From Diplocloster modestus (GTDB taxonomy: Bacteria > Bacillota > Clostridia > Lachnospirales > Lachnospiraceae), in the NCBI RefSeq assembly GCF_019042245.1, contig NZ_JAHQCX010000010.1, positions 124,001 through 188,000 of the forward strand: a DNA stretch of 64,000 bases, given 5' to 3'. The translations under genes were made by a program, and so were the position numbers. Below, piece after piece: positions 8,601-15,444 of the stretch. The notes beneath the pieces are model-generated. The model had not been told where the DNA came from. It ran no database searches and was given only the letters and a program-made list of their open reading frames with translations. Numbering within the stretch: the stretch's first letter is position 1; every line of letters starts with the position of its first letter.

Positions 8601-10258
8601 AGAACACCGGCGCCCTGGGCTGCAGATGTATTATTTACAATACTTCCGTCCTTCATCACACATGCGGCATTCCCACTCTCCGTATCGTCTCCGACATATA
8701 TAGCAGAACGGCCATTACCGGTTGACATCTGGTTCTGAATAAATGTCCCATTTTCAATGACCAGGTTCCCGCCTGGAAATACCTGGATCAGGTTTAATGA
8801 AGAAGATATCCCCTTCCCGTCAATAATAATTCCCTCCAGAGTCACATCACCATAAATACTGATCTTCCCGCTGTCTGAGCTTCTGTAGATCGTTCCCCCG
8901 GTCAGCGTCAGCTTCTTACTGATGCTCAGCTGTGAGGAGAGAGGGATTTCCCCCTGAATCGTGATGGTATCCCCGGGATTTGCCGCTGAGATCGCTGCGG
9001 TCAGTTCATTATATGTAGTAACCGGGCCTGAGGTATTCAGCGTAGATACCCCCAGGTAATCAGAAAAATGGGTGGTCTGGAAAATATATTTTCCATCCTC
9101 GACCCGGCCTTCCATTTTGGTCAGCGTTCCATCTTCCGCCAGATGATATACGGCAAAATTTTCTTCCGCCATACCCTCGGGGATCTCCATGGATACCTCC
9201 ACCTGACCTTCGGGCTGAACCTGCTCCCCGTCCATCTCAAGGGAGATATCCAGGTTCTGATAGATCATATTGTCATAGCTGATATTTTCTTCTTTTTCAG
9301 CCAGTTCCTGCAGGACTTCATCCGCCACCTGGCTCTTTTCTACGTTTAAGCTGGTATCGGGATCGACGATCTCCTCGTTATCCGCCGTTACGGTTACGCC
9401 CAGGTCCGATTCCAGAACCACCGGTCCCGCGCTCACTACCCGCACCGTCGCTGTGGGGAAAAGTACGCCGTCCTTCAGTGACAGGTTCTGTTCTGCCAGA
9501 ACATTCCCAACAGGGCTTGCCTGAAAGACATAGTCTCCCAGCACTGTGCCGTCATAATGATCACAGTTCCACTGAACCGGAACTTTTATCGTGTTCGGTT
9601 CCGTGGTCACATTCCCTGTCTGTTCCGCATCCGCATCTTCCGGCACGGAAGTTACCAAAGCTTCCAGAGCTTCTGGTAAACCAAGATCCGATCTCTGTGT
9701 TTTAAATGTTACTTCGCAAATAGTATCCGGATTCCAATTACTAAATTCTGTAATGGTCAAATGTGCGTCCGCATCTGTGGTATCCGCATTTGGTGTCGTC
9801 CCATCTGGTACCGGGGTACCCGTCGGTTCTGGTGTATCTGCAGGAACCGGCGATTCCGCAGCTTCCGGGTTATCCGCCGGAACCGGTGATTCTGTAGCTT
9901 CCGGCCCGTTTTCCGGGGCTGGTGATTCTGTAGCTTCCGGCCCGTTCGCCGGATCTGGTGTTCCGGCCGCCTGAGGTTCGTCTCCTGGCTGCGCCGTTAC
10001 CTGCGCGTCCGTGGAAGCCATATCGTCTGATACGTTTTGGACACCGTCCTGGGATTCCTGCGGCATTTGCTCTGGCCCGTCTATGTCTCCTCCTTCCGTC
10101 TTATTCACATTTTCTCCTGCATAGGCAACCTGCAAATTTGTTAACATCGTACTGCTTATCATGGCACAGGCTACTAATACAGTAAAGGTGCGTCTGAGCA
10201 AGCGTCGGCACATTTCTCTTCCATGTTTTATAAGACCTTTGGAATCCGCATCCTTCAT
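2603..10258 (-). CDS. Giant sortase-anchored surface protein with Cna-B/CarboxypepD-like repeats
   Basis: The 2551-residue protein is probably an adhesin or matrix protein. Signal peptide: residues 1-47, ending AYA. A Pro/Glu/Thr-rich spacer covers about 92-160. A beta-sandwich region follows to about 410, then two parallel beta-helix-like stretches (about 411-690 and from 757; the second opens VYVDGQNGSDSTGDGT). Next is a putative-Ig (He_PIG) domain near 970-1045. Fourteen ~87-residue repeats fill about 1051-2268; each opens GGADLTGTVTDVN and contains a YTIPNVPDGTH-like segment, typical of Cna-B/CarboxypepD_reg folds. The C terminus has a coiled segment, then AAQTGDQTP, a hydrophobic helix and RKKIVNRK, which is a QTGD-type sortase signal. 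The start follows AAAGGAGG. The ligand is unknown. Confidence 0.93.
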   Translation of the reverse strand: MKDADSKGLIKHGREMCRRLLRRTFTVLVACAMISSTMLTNLQVAYAGENVNKTEGGDIDGPEQMPQESQDGVQNVSDDMASTDAQVTAQPGDEPQAAGTPDPANGPEATESPAPENGPEATESPVPADNPEAAESPVPADTPEPTGTPVPDGTTPNADTTDADAHLTITEFSNWNPDTICEVTFKTQRSDLGLPEALEALVTSVPEDADAEQTGNVTTEPNTIKVPVQWNCDHYDGTVLGDYVFQASPVGNVLAEQNLSLKDGVLFPTATVRVVSAGPVVLESDLGVTVTADNEEIVDPDTSLNVEKSQVADEVLQELAEKEENISYDNMIYQNLDISLEMDGEQVQPEGQVEVSMEIPEGMAEENFAVYHLAEDGTLTKMEGRVEDGKYIFQTTHFSDYLGVSTLNTSGPVTTYNELTAAISAANPGDTITIQGEIPLSSQLSISKKLTLTGGTIYRSSDSGKISIYGDVTLEGIIIDGKGISSSLNLIQVFPGGNLVIENGTFIQNQMSTGNGRSAIYVGDDTESGNAACVMKDGSIVNNTSAAQGAGVLVKSNGTFHMQGGVISGNRTTDDSNNYSGAGVYNLGSLYLEGGRISDNHAAGWGGGIYNTSYAKTFAMTGGIIESSNTATKGSGVFHSAQNQAGAEFHISGNAQVNAEIYLDYNSSTADKFAYLDGPLNYTITIKPLNYTEGKVIAKVSDAITDAATINNILNQSIKKITVPVVVSGSTTSVWYTYLDGTSIKITQQKPDYIKDQVYVDGQNGSDSTGDGTKDNPVQSFDKAKDYLDHNGTIIVKDPIIVDNDQTWELPSDVYGDDSKVVIDTGSGEPGVVVKPGGTLNLGDITIQNPGGDTVIVVEGGTLNTSPDTTLTGKDGTGVVEHVLDVTAKLSNITHNGPSYVNSGEAYSTTLTPEAGYELPDTITVVMGTELEAGTGYTYDKTSGVVSITSVTASVTITASGNPIPVMLTAVPNTISGKVLKAITPVELQVTGGSGTAELSITAGTLPAGLTLENGRIAGTPTETGTGTVTVQAADANGTTATVQISVDIQPYHGEITGKVADVNGLPLNGVQVTLKDGSDQTIGSTVTNADGDYKISDLPDGSYTLTVQKDTVSKNSSIGISNDGANVTGDRNFKLPVGGADLTGTVTDVNSQAVAGAEVILKTAPDTEVGRSATDGQGKYTFANVPDGTYEITVSKNGKTDTFEVIISNNGQTAGMKDVQLLIGGADLTGIVTDVNKLPVEGAAVVVSRKPDSEAGRFTTDSSGSYTITNLPDGEYVITAEKDGTTGTANVTVSANGQNVSGTGNVQLPYGGADLSGKVIDINDQAVPGAEVVLKTKAGAEIGRSVTDAQGDYTFAHIPDGAYVITIEKNGAADTFEVGISGNGLTVTGMKDVQLPLGGATLTGTVTDVNARPAKGVLVVITDSLEKEIGRSTTDDQGNYTIGNIPDAAYKITFEKDGITGTGNVTISGNGQSVIGDMNMQLPVGGADLTGTVTDVNKQPVKDAEVILKVKPDTEAGRVTTNAHGSYTFANVPDGTYEITIGNQGTTDQFEVVVSAYGHTVTGMKDVQLPIGGAELSGKITDVNNNAVVGAEVIVKDGSGNEIGRDTTDGNGSYMIPNVPDGTHTITVVKDGTTETETIEISQNGQTVTGGGNIQILFGGANVTGTITDVNKQPVEGAEVVIKDSEGNELGRDTTDSNGDYTIPNVPDGNHDITIEKDGKTETGKVEIKDNGKDVSGAGDVQLPVGGADLTGTITDVNKQPVEGAQVVVKDETGKEIGRDTTDSNGDYTIPNVPDGKYDVTVESDGKTETGKVEITGNGQNVSGTDDVQLPVGGADLTGKVTDVNGNPVEGAEVVVKDNTGKELGHDTTDVNGDYTVPNVPDGTHEITIEKDGKTETDQVEIGNNGQTVTGGGDAQLQVGGADVTGTITDVNGKPVEGAEVVVKDETGKELGRDTTDGNGDYTIPNVPDGTHDVTIEKDGKTETGKVEITGNGQNVSGTDDVQLPVGGADVGGNVTDVNGKPVVGAEVVIKDQDGKELGKDTTDANGDYQIPNVPDGSHTITVEKDGKTETGSVDIAGGGQNVDGDKNAQIQVGGASVEGTITDKDGNPISDAEVTVKDENGKELGKDKTDQNGHYEITNIPDGEHSLTVDKDGKANTSDLKVEGEKVTEVNGQKGEKPDISTNLGAEISGTLTNDQNDPVSGAQITAKDDKGTTLDTDVTDENGRYHIENLPDGTITVTITHPKYPEHSIQVAVNGGKTDLTDGLHIQKDAQVKAAEDAIRALIDPNTSSEAQISAAKSQIAQAKELYDVLGGKQSQVEDELIRKLDQLIRKAASLEVNLDIKTAGTQVTLLENPEDLIGLVVSSEELNNSKSIQLVVTVTAIAADAAEKQQIQQAAGGRTVGSYFDISLIKNITWQDGSQESLLVSNVPREIVFTITIPEGMRGGKDYAVVRYHDGVAEVLHTTQIGDTLRFSSDKYSTYAIIYTPIEKHDVPDTKHNNDSQGSSSDSQVSAAQTGDQTPIGLMMMLSLAGLFGIATIFTRKKIVNRK
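3430..7110 (-). repeat. Tandem 261-bp coding repeats (14 copies) in the adhesin gene
   Basis: Fourteen in-frame units of about 261 bp encode the ~87-residue domains. Units in the middle and C-terminal part (for example those beginning with GGADLTGTITDVN and GGADVTGTITDVN) are much more alike than the N-terminal ones. The terminal two units are the most divergent. This pattern suggests recent expansion inside the array and possible copy-number variation between strains. Confidence 0.9.
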
Positions 10259-10332
10259 AAAAATCCTCCTTTCTCGCTATTTCATATCGGTTTTTTTTGT
10301 ATTTCAGAGTCATTTCATGAAATACTATGTCC

Positions 10333-10361
10333 ATTATAGAAAAAACGGGAAAGGAATTGGA
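10333..10361 (-). promoter_or_regulatory. Possible promoter of the adhesin gene
   Basis: A perfect TATAAT lies at 10333-10338 on the minus strand, about 75 bases before the adhesin start, but the -35 region is poor. A palindromic TTTCATGAAA lies just downstream (about 10312-10321) and could be a regulator site. Weak evidence. Confidence 0.4.
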
Positions 10362-10379
10362 GTTTTTTATATTTTGTTG

Positions 10380-11495
10380 TTATTTATTGTTATTTAAGAT
10401 AAAAGGACCTTGGATTCGGTCATTTTTACCGAAAAAGCCATTATAATGTGGAAAATTGATGGTGTGAAATTTATAGGTGGTGTCAGCCTCATACGCCGTA
10501 CCAGCTTTTACAAAACTCGTAGGAAATACGGGCTTATTGGGCGTATCCGGGAAATACTGCGTTTCAAAGCAGACACCGGCCCATTTCTCATACCGGCAGC
10601 CGCCTTTTCCGACCTCCCCGTTCAGATAATTTCCCGTATATACCTGAACCCCCGGCAGGTCGGTATACATTTCCATGGAGATACCGCTTTCCTGGCAGGC
10701 CAATATGGCAAACGGCTTTCCACTGCCCGGATCATTCAGCACGAAATTCTGATTATAGCCACACCCCCACCGCAATTCCTGCTCATCACTGCCGATCTCC
10801 AGTCCGATTCGCTTAGGAACTCTGAAATCCATCGGCGTTCCCTCCACAGGGCAGATCCCACCGGTAGGGATACAGGCCTGATCAGCCGGTGTATAGGCAT
10901 CCGCATCGATCCATAGCAGATGATCCCCCACCGTCCCCGAGTCGTGTCCACACAGGTTAAAATAACTGTGATTCGTCATATTGAATATGGTGTCCTGATC
11001 GGATATCGCATGATAAGAGATCTTTACTTCATTTTCTTTTGTCAATGTATAAGTGACTTGAATATCTGCCTGGCCCGGGAAACCCTGGTCACCATCAGGG
11101 CTGTGCAGCTTAAAAGAAACCGACGGCTCCGTTTCCGTTCCGCCCGCTGCCGCCTCCCACATCCGTTCAAAATATCTGTCAAACCCGCTGTGCAGGTTGT
11201 TGCCGCCCTCATTTTGATCCAGGCGGAATGTACGGCCGTTTTGGGTAAAGGAGGCATGGCTGATCCGGTTTGCATTTCTCCCGATCACCGCCCCCAGTCC
11301 GGGATCATTGCACCGGTAATTGTTCAGATCCTGATAACCCAGCACTACGTCCCGCATTTCTCCATTGCGGTCCGGTACCACCAGCCTGTACAGGACTGCA
11401 CCCAAATCACAGACCGTCAGTTCCATTTTATTCTCATTCACCAGAGTGTACAAAGTCACCTGGGAATCCGATCCATATGTTGCTGTAACCCCCAT
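10380..11495 (-). CDS. galM: Aldose 1-epimerase (galactose mutarotase)
   Basis: Interconverts alpha and beta anomers of aldoses such as galactose, feeding sugar released by the neighbouring alpha-galactosidase into metabolism. Family features: VIGRNANRI near residue 75, NNLHSGF, the catalytic-histidine segment NMTNHSYFNLCG, and the catalytic-glutamate segment VCFETQYFPDTPNKPVFP near the C terminus. The start at 11495 (MGVTATYG) follows AAAGGATAAGG; an ATG six codons upstream lacks a site. The protein is 371 residues. The last ~18 residues after the usual family end look like an extension running through a small hairpin. The gene lies about 110 bases downstream of the alpha-galactosidase and is probably co-transcribed. 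Confidence 0.93.
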   Translation of the reverse strand: MGVTATYGSDSQVTLYTLVNENKMELTVCDLGAVLYRLVVPDRNGEMRDVVLGYQDLNNYRCNDPGLGAVIGRNANRISHASFTQNGRTFRLDQNEGGNNLHSGFDRYFERMWEAAAGGTETEPSVSFKLHSPDGDQGFPGQADIQVTYTLTKENEVKISYHAISDQDTIFNMTNHSYFNLCGHDSGTVGDHLLWIDADAYTPADQACIPTGGICPVEGTPMDFRVPKRIGLEIGSDEQELRWGCGYNQNFVLNDPGSGKPFAILACQESGISMEMYTDLPGVQVYTGNYLNGEVGKGGCRYEKWAGVCFETQYFPDTPNKPVFPTSFVKAGTAYEADTTYKFHTINFPHYNGFFGKNDRIQGPFILNNNK

Positions 11496-11525
11496 TTTCC
11501 TTATCCTTTCCATGCATAGTCATAT

Positions 11526-11555
11526 AGACCCTCCGCTGCCGCCCGCGGAGGGTCT
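11526..11555 (-). terminator. Hairpin between alpha-galactosidase and galM
   Basis: A perfect 11-bp stem (AGACCCTCCGC / GCGGAGGGTCT) with an 8-nt loop and no good U run. It could be a partial terminator or an mRNA-stabilising hairpin that sets different levels of the two genes. Confidence 0.6.
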
Positions 11556-11606
11556 GTTCCTTTCTTTGGAGAACCGGGACACAGCGCTGCCCTGCTTTGT
11601 CCCGTA

Positions 11607-13718
11607 TTATTTTTTAATAAGATAGACCGCTCCCGCCGTCCATTCCTCCATCTTTTTCACGATTACCCGGTCGTCCTCCACGCAGAAAATATCTCTTCCA
11701 TATCTGCCGGCTGTTTGAAAACCTTTTTCTATCGGAATACTGAACTCATCGTCCGTATCCTCAAAACCGTGGCAGACAATCAGTATTTCCCTATCATTCG
11801 CTCTCACCGCCGCCTGCGTACCCTTTGGATGCCGGATATACGCGCTCCGCTTTCCGAAGATCCTGGTAACGCCGTTTTTCAAGATCTGTTCCAGTCCCTG
11901 ATAGAACTTGATTCCGTCGGATATGGTTTGCCACTGGTCCTCTGACAACTGTTCGATGTCTCCTGAGAGACACAGCCTTCCTAAAAATCCCGCAGCCACA
12001 CCGTACTCCAGCCGCTCCTTCGTGTGATCTTTTCGAAGAACGGCCCAGACCTGATTCTGCCTGGGCAATACCAAGTTCTGCAGATTGGCGGCAATGTAAG
12101 GGATTTCCCTGGCCTCATGGGCATCTGAGAAGGAGGTCATCGCCGTGACGGCCAGCATGGACGGCTCCGTCCGGTTTCCGCCGGACGCGCAGTTTTCGAT
12201 GATGAGTTCCGGGATCTCCTTTTTCATCCGGATAAAGAAATCACGCACCCCCTGCATCTGTCTGCGTAAGCCCTCTCCCAGGCTCTCGCCGCAGTCACAG
12301 CCCATACCTATGTTCCCGTTATAGTCCACCTTCAGATAGCCGAAATCATATTCCTTCAGCATATCAATGACATGCGCACGCAGATAATCTGTCACTTTTG
12401 AATTCGTAAAATCCCAGTAGGTCCGATAGGGACCGTTATGTATCACCACGCCGTTTCTTTTCAGATGCATCGGGTCGTATTCTTTTTCATACACCCGGGA
12501 TCCCATGGTTGTCACTTCGAATTCCAACCAGATTCCGGGAACAAACCCATCCTCCCGAAGCTTCCGGTTCATCTCTTTCATATCGGGAAACCGTTTGGTG
12601 TCTACCAGCCATTCCCCATTCCCCAGCTGTTCCTGACTGTCTTTGCTCCAGCCTGCGTCGATGACCAGATACCGAATTCCTTTCCCCTTTATGGTTTGGG
12701 CAAACTGGAGCACTTTTTCCTGGGTGGGATTGCCCCAGGAAGCACAGTACTCATTGAAAATCACCGGCAGTCCCTGTTCGCCATAGGCATCTGCGGCAAT
12801 GTTCTCTAGCCTGGTCAGGCTCTGGCAGGCCTCATAGATATCTCCCTTAACAACGGCCACATATGCCCTGGGTGCGCAGAAATGTTCTCCGGGCCGCACG
12901 GTCTTCGACCAGGCGCCCTTTTCTTCATCGGCGATGCCGCCGCTGAAAGACAGTGTATCTCCATCCCTGGAAAGCTCCATCTGCCAGGAAGCGTTATACT
13001 CCAGAGCCGCAGCCCAGAACAGATGATGTTCCCGGTCCTCCACCGCGGCTGTTGGAAAATAGGTCTGGGTGGTCCAGCTTCCGATCGAACCGAACTTCTC
13101 ACTTTTCGGAAACGGAGAGCACCAGGCTTTCTGAAGGCCCAGTTCTTCGATATTCTGCGCTGTGTGCATTCCCTCCAGTGCCCAGCTGCCGCGGAATCTG
13201 TGAAGAGCCAGTTTATCCGTCTGATCTGAGTCCTTCTGACAAGGGCTTAAATTCTCCAGGCAAAAACTGCTCAGCATCTCAAGCACCATACTCCTGCCGC
13301 TCTCATTCACAAATTCGGTCTCACAGAAAATCGCTGTCTGCCCGTGTGTCCAGGTCAGCGTATGTATCACTTTATAATTCTCCGGCGATGCCAGAACCGT
13401 AATGATCCTGGTCTGTGAGTTCTGCGTTTCCTCCCACTGTCTTTCAAACCGGAGCTGGTCCGTGCTTTCTGAATACTTCATGGTGGAACCATTTCCCAGA
13501 CTCCGTTTGTGATGTCTAAGATGCAGATGTACCAGCGTTCCCGGCTTCCACTCTTTGTTATATTCGTTCGCCGCATCGGCGGCTGCCGGCTCAGAGTCCC
13601 AGTTAACAGCCAGTTTGCCGGCCTCATCTGCCGGAAGCATAACAAAGGAAGTCCTTCCCTTGTCCGTTACCAGATAGGTAATCTGTGTTTTTCCTAACAT
13701 GTACTTGTAAGTCTGCAT
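11607..13718 (-). CDS. Alpha-galactosidase, GH36 type
   Basis: Hydrolyses terminal alpha-galactosides (melibiose, raffinose family). The 703-residue protein has an N-terminal beta-sandwich and a TIM barrel carrying YLVIDAGW (about 352-359), the nucleophile segment YLKVDYNGNIGMGCD (Asp in KVDYN), ENCASGGNR and FSDAHE, the usual place of the acid/base Asp. A C-terminal beta domain follows. No signal peptide, so it acts on imported oligosaccharides. The start at 13718 follows GAAGGAG. galM lies downstream on the same strand. Family assignment is firm; the exact substrate is inferred. Confidence 0.94.
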   Translation of the reverse strand: MQTYKYMLGKTQITYLVTDKGRTSFVMLPADEAGKLAVNWDSEPAAADAANEYNKEWKPGTLVHLHLRHHKRSLGNGSTMKYSESTDQLRFERQWEETQNSQTRIITVLASPENYKVIHTLTWTHGQTAIFCETEFVNESGRSMVLEMLSSFCLENLSPCQKDSDQTDKLALHRFRGSWALEGMHTAQNIEELGLQKAWCSPFPKSEKFGSIGSWTTQTYFPTAAVEDREHHLFWAAALEYNASWQMELSRDGDTLSFSGGIADEEKGAWSKTVRPGEHFCAPRAYVAVVKGDIYEACQSLTRLENIAADAYGEQGLPVIFNEYCASWGNPTQEKVLQFAQTIKGKGIRYLVIDAGWSKDSQEQLGNGEWLVDTKRFPDMKEMNRKLREDGFVPGIWLEFEVTTMGSRVYEKEYDPMHLKRNGVVIHNGPYRTYWDFTNSKVTDYLRAHVIDMLKEYDFGYLKVDYNGNIGMGCDCGESLGEGLRRQMQGVRDFFIRMKKEIPELIIENCASGGNRTEPSMLAVTAMTSFSDAHEAREIPYIAANLQNLVLPRQNQVWAVLRKDHTKERLEYGVAAGFLGRLCLSGDIEQLSEDQWQTISDGIKFYQGLEQILKNGVTRIFGKRSAYIRHPKGTQAAVRANDREILIVCHGFEDTDDEFSIPIEKGFQTAGRYGRDIFCVEDDRVIVKKMEEWTAGAVYLIKK

Positions 13719-14030
13719 AGCTAAACTCCTTCTATAAAAAGTAAATACGAATTTTTTCCGTCCCTATTTTCACTCTAAATCATTCATTCGCGAATCGACC
13801 CCGGATTGTTCCCACTTCAGGCTAAGTGCAAAATCCGGTCTTATACATGTCTGCTGACCACCACCCTTCTCAAAGAAACCGGCAGATTCTCACTGCCGCA
13901 AAACATAATCCAAAAGAGTCCTTTTCCGTCTTCAGGAATCTGTAGGATCTTCTCCAGAATCTCATTTATTTTTCATTCTGTCAATATACTAAGTCCGAAT
14001 TTATCTAAGACAATTGTTCTTAGAGTTAGT
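13719..14030. promoter_or_regulatory. Upstream region of the alpha-galactosidase with two palindromes
   Basis: No gene is visible. Two possible operators are present: ATTCGCGAAT (13786-13795) and TCTAAGA-7 nt-TCTTAGA (14004-14024). No convincing -35/-10 pair was found by eye. The hairpin element at 14031 begins directly after. Confidence 0.35.
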
Positions 14031-14273
14031 ATTCACGGCCGTTGGAGAGGGGACTGGCACCTTTCGGCAGTAAAGCCAAACACTAACAGTAACTACGTGG
14101 AGAAAGGGGCCTGTCCCCGGATGCCGGCCTATACAAGCAAAAAAGCGCCAGTTCCCCCGGATGCCGAGCTATTCTAGTCAACATCCGGGGACAGGCCCCT
14201 TTCTCCACGTAGTTACTGTTAGGTTTGACTTTACTGCCGAAAGATGCCAGTCCCCTCTCCATCGGCCGTGAAT
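14031..14273. repeat. Long inverted-repeat hairpin element A
   Basis: Arms of about 92 bp (14031-14123 and 14181-14273) are reverse complements with only a few mismatches; the loop is about 57 bp. The ends carry GAGGGGACTGGCAC and the centre carries GGGGCCTGTCCCCGGATG. The loop holds a partial extra copy (CCAGTTCCCCCGGATGCCG). The same end and centre boxes occur in element B at 27654-27822, but the arm sequences between them differ. It sits just downstream of the M14 gene. No protein coding is visible. Confidence 0.92.
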
Positions 14274-14291
14274 GGTAACATCTAATACTTT

Positions 14292-15209
14292 TTAATATAA
14301 CATCTTTCTTCGGGATTCTGATTTTTCAATACGAAGGATTTCAAGCGGTATGGTATGTATTTCCTCCCATGCTTCCTCCTGATAGCGGATGTCCAGCGGG
14401 AAACCTGCTTCCTCCTCCACCGTCTCCACTGTAATCGCAGGCTTGCCGATATATTCGGAATAATAATGAACCGTGTTGCCGCCGCTTATATTAGTCAGCA
14501 TCTCCTCTTCCTTCTTGCCCATGGAATATTTGGATATATTCGAAAGCCGCTTTGCGATCCGGCGCTGTCTCTGGTTATACAGACCTGACATTGCCCCCCG
14601 GTAATAATAGATGATCTTCCCTCTGGAATGAAAATCCAGATAGCCAATGGACGGAGCCGTCTGAAACACGGTGACCAGCAAACGGCTTTCCGCCTCGCTG
14701 AGCGGCATCTCGTTGGGACGCTGCTGCACATAGGAGCGGGATGGAAAATTCCGGTTGATATCCACTCCCCGGGCATTATATTTCCAATCTTCATGAGGAA
14801 TATTCATCATCTTTGCCGCCTGCCTGAGAATCGGATTGCGGATCTGATCAAATCCATGCAGCGCGATCTCATAACCATCCGGGTTCAGCAATGGAATAAA
14901 GCTGATTTCATAGCCATTCAACAGATCAAACACGTCATATTCACCGATTTTCATCCGTTTTTCGTATGCTTCGCAGTACTCTTCGATCATCTTAATCATC
15001 AAAACCGGGTTAATCGTCTCTCTGCCATGGACCCCGGCCGTACAGATCAGTGTCTTCTCTCCATTGCCAAGCCGGATCATCGGAATTTTTCGTTCATCAT
15101 GGCTATGCCCGATCACCTGGATCTGAATCAGAGACCGGTAGTCCCTGCCCAGATCATTCAGCCGTTCCATCATTTCTTCATAAGTATAAGTTTTATTCAA
15201 CTGTACCAA
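14292..15209 (-). CDS. M14-family zinc carboxypeptidase
   Basis: A metallopeptidase that would remove C-terminal residues or cut gamma-D-Glu-diamino acid bonds in cell-wall peptides. The 305-residue protein shows the M14 zinc site: HGRE in TAGVHGRETINP (His and Glu ligands), the substrate motif DINRNFPSR, the third ligand His in YLDFHSRGK, and the catalytic Glu in ITVETVEEEAG. No signal peptide or LysM domain is seen, so the location is probably cytoplasmic. The start is TTG at 15209, eight bases after GGGAGG. It appears monocistronic, with element A downstream. Confidence 0.88.
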   Translation of the reverse strand: MVQLNKTYTYEEMMERLNDLGRDYRSLIQIQVIGHSHDERKIPMIRLGNGEKTLICTAGVHGRETINPVLMIKMIEEYCEAYEKRMKIGEYDVFDLLNGYEISFIPLLNPDGYEIALHGFDQIRNPILRQAAKMMNIPHEDWKYNARGVDINRNFPSRSYVQQRPNEMPLSEAESRLLVTVFQTAPSIGYLDFHSRGKIIYYYRGAMSGLYNQRQRRIAKRLSNISKYSMGKKEEEMLTNISGGNTVHYYSEYIGKPAITVETVEEEAGFPLDIRYQEEAWEEIHTIPLEILRIEKSESRRKMLY

Positions 15210-15310
15210 ATAAGAACCCTCCCGAACATATCGTTTGTTTTGTAAGGCTTGGCCTTCAAAACATTATATGTGGGAGGATTCCAACTTATGATTAAAAATT
15301 AACATATGTT

Positions 15311-15439
15311 AAAAAACAGCCGCTAAGTGCTCATAGCGATAAAAAATAGTAGCGCTCGACAATACCTCGCTGACTATTTTTCATGCATCGCACGTAAGCG
15401 GCTAAAAAACAGCCGCTAAGTGCTCATAGCGATAAAAAA
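15311..15439. repeat. 36-bp direct repeat enclosing a hairpin, downstream of proA
   Basis: A perfect 36-bp direct repeat (15311-15346 and 15404-15439) carrying CAGCCGCTAAGTGCTCATAG. Between the copies, AGCCGCT..GTGC near 15318 pairs with GTAAGCGGCT near 15393-15402, and AAATAGT pairs with ACTATTT, forming a long imperfect hairpin. On the minus strand the structure ends in U runs and can terminate the proline operon. It looks like a duplicated terminator. Confidence 0.8.
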
Positions 15440-15444
15440 GTAAC

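Noticed and set aside
15311..15439. CRISPR-like direct repeats
   Set aside because: Only two copies, with internal self-complementarity and no cas genes; better explained as a duplicated terminator.
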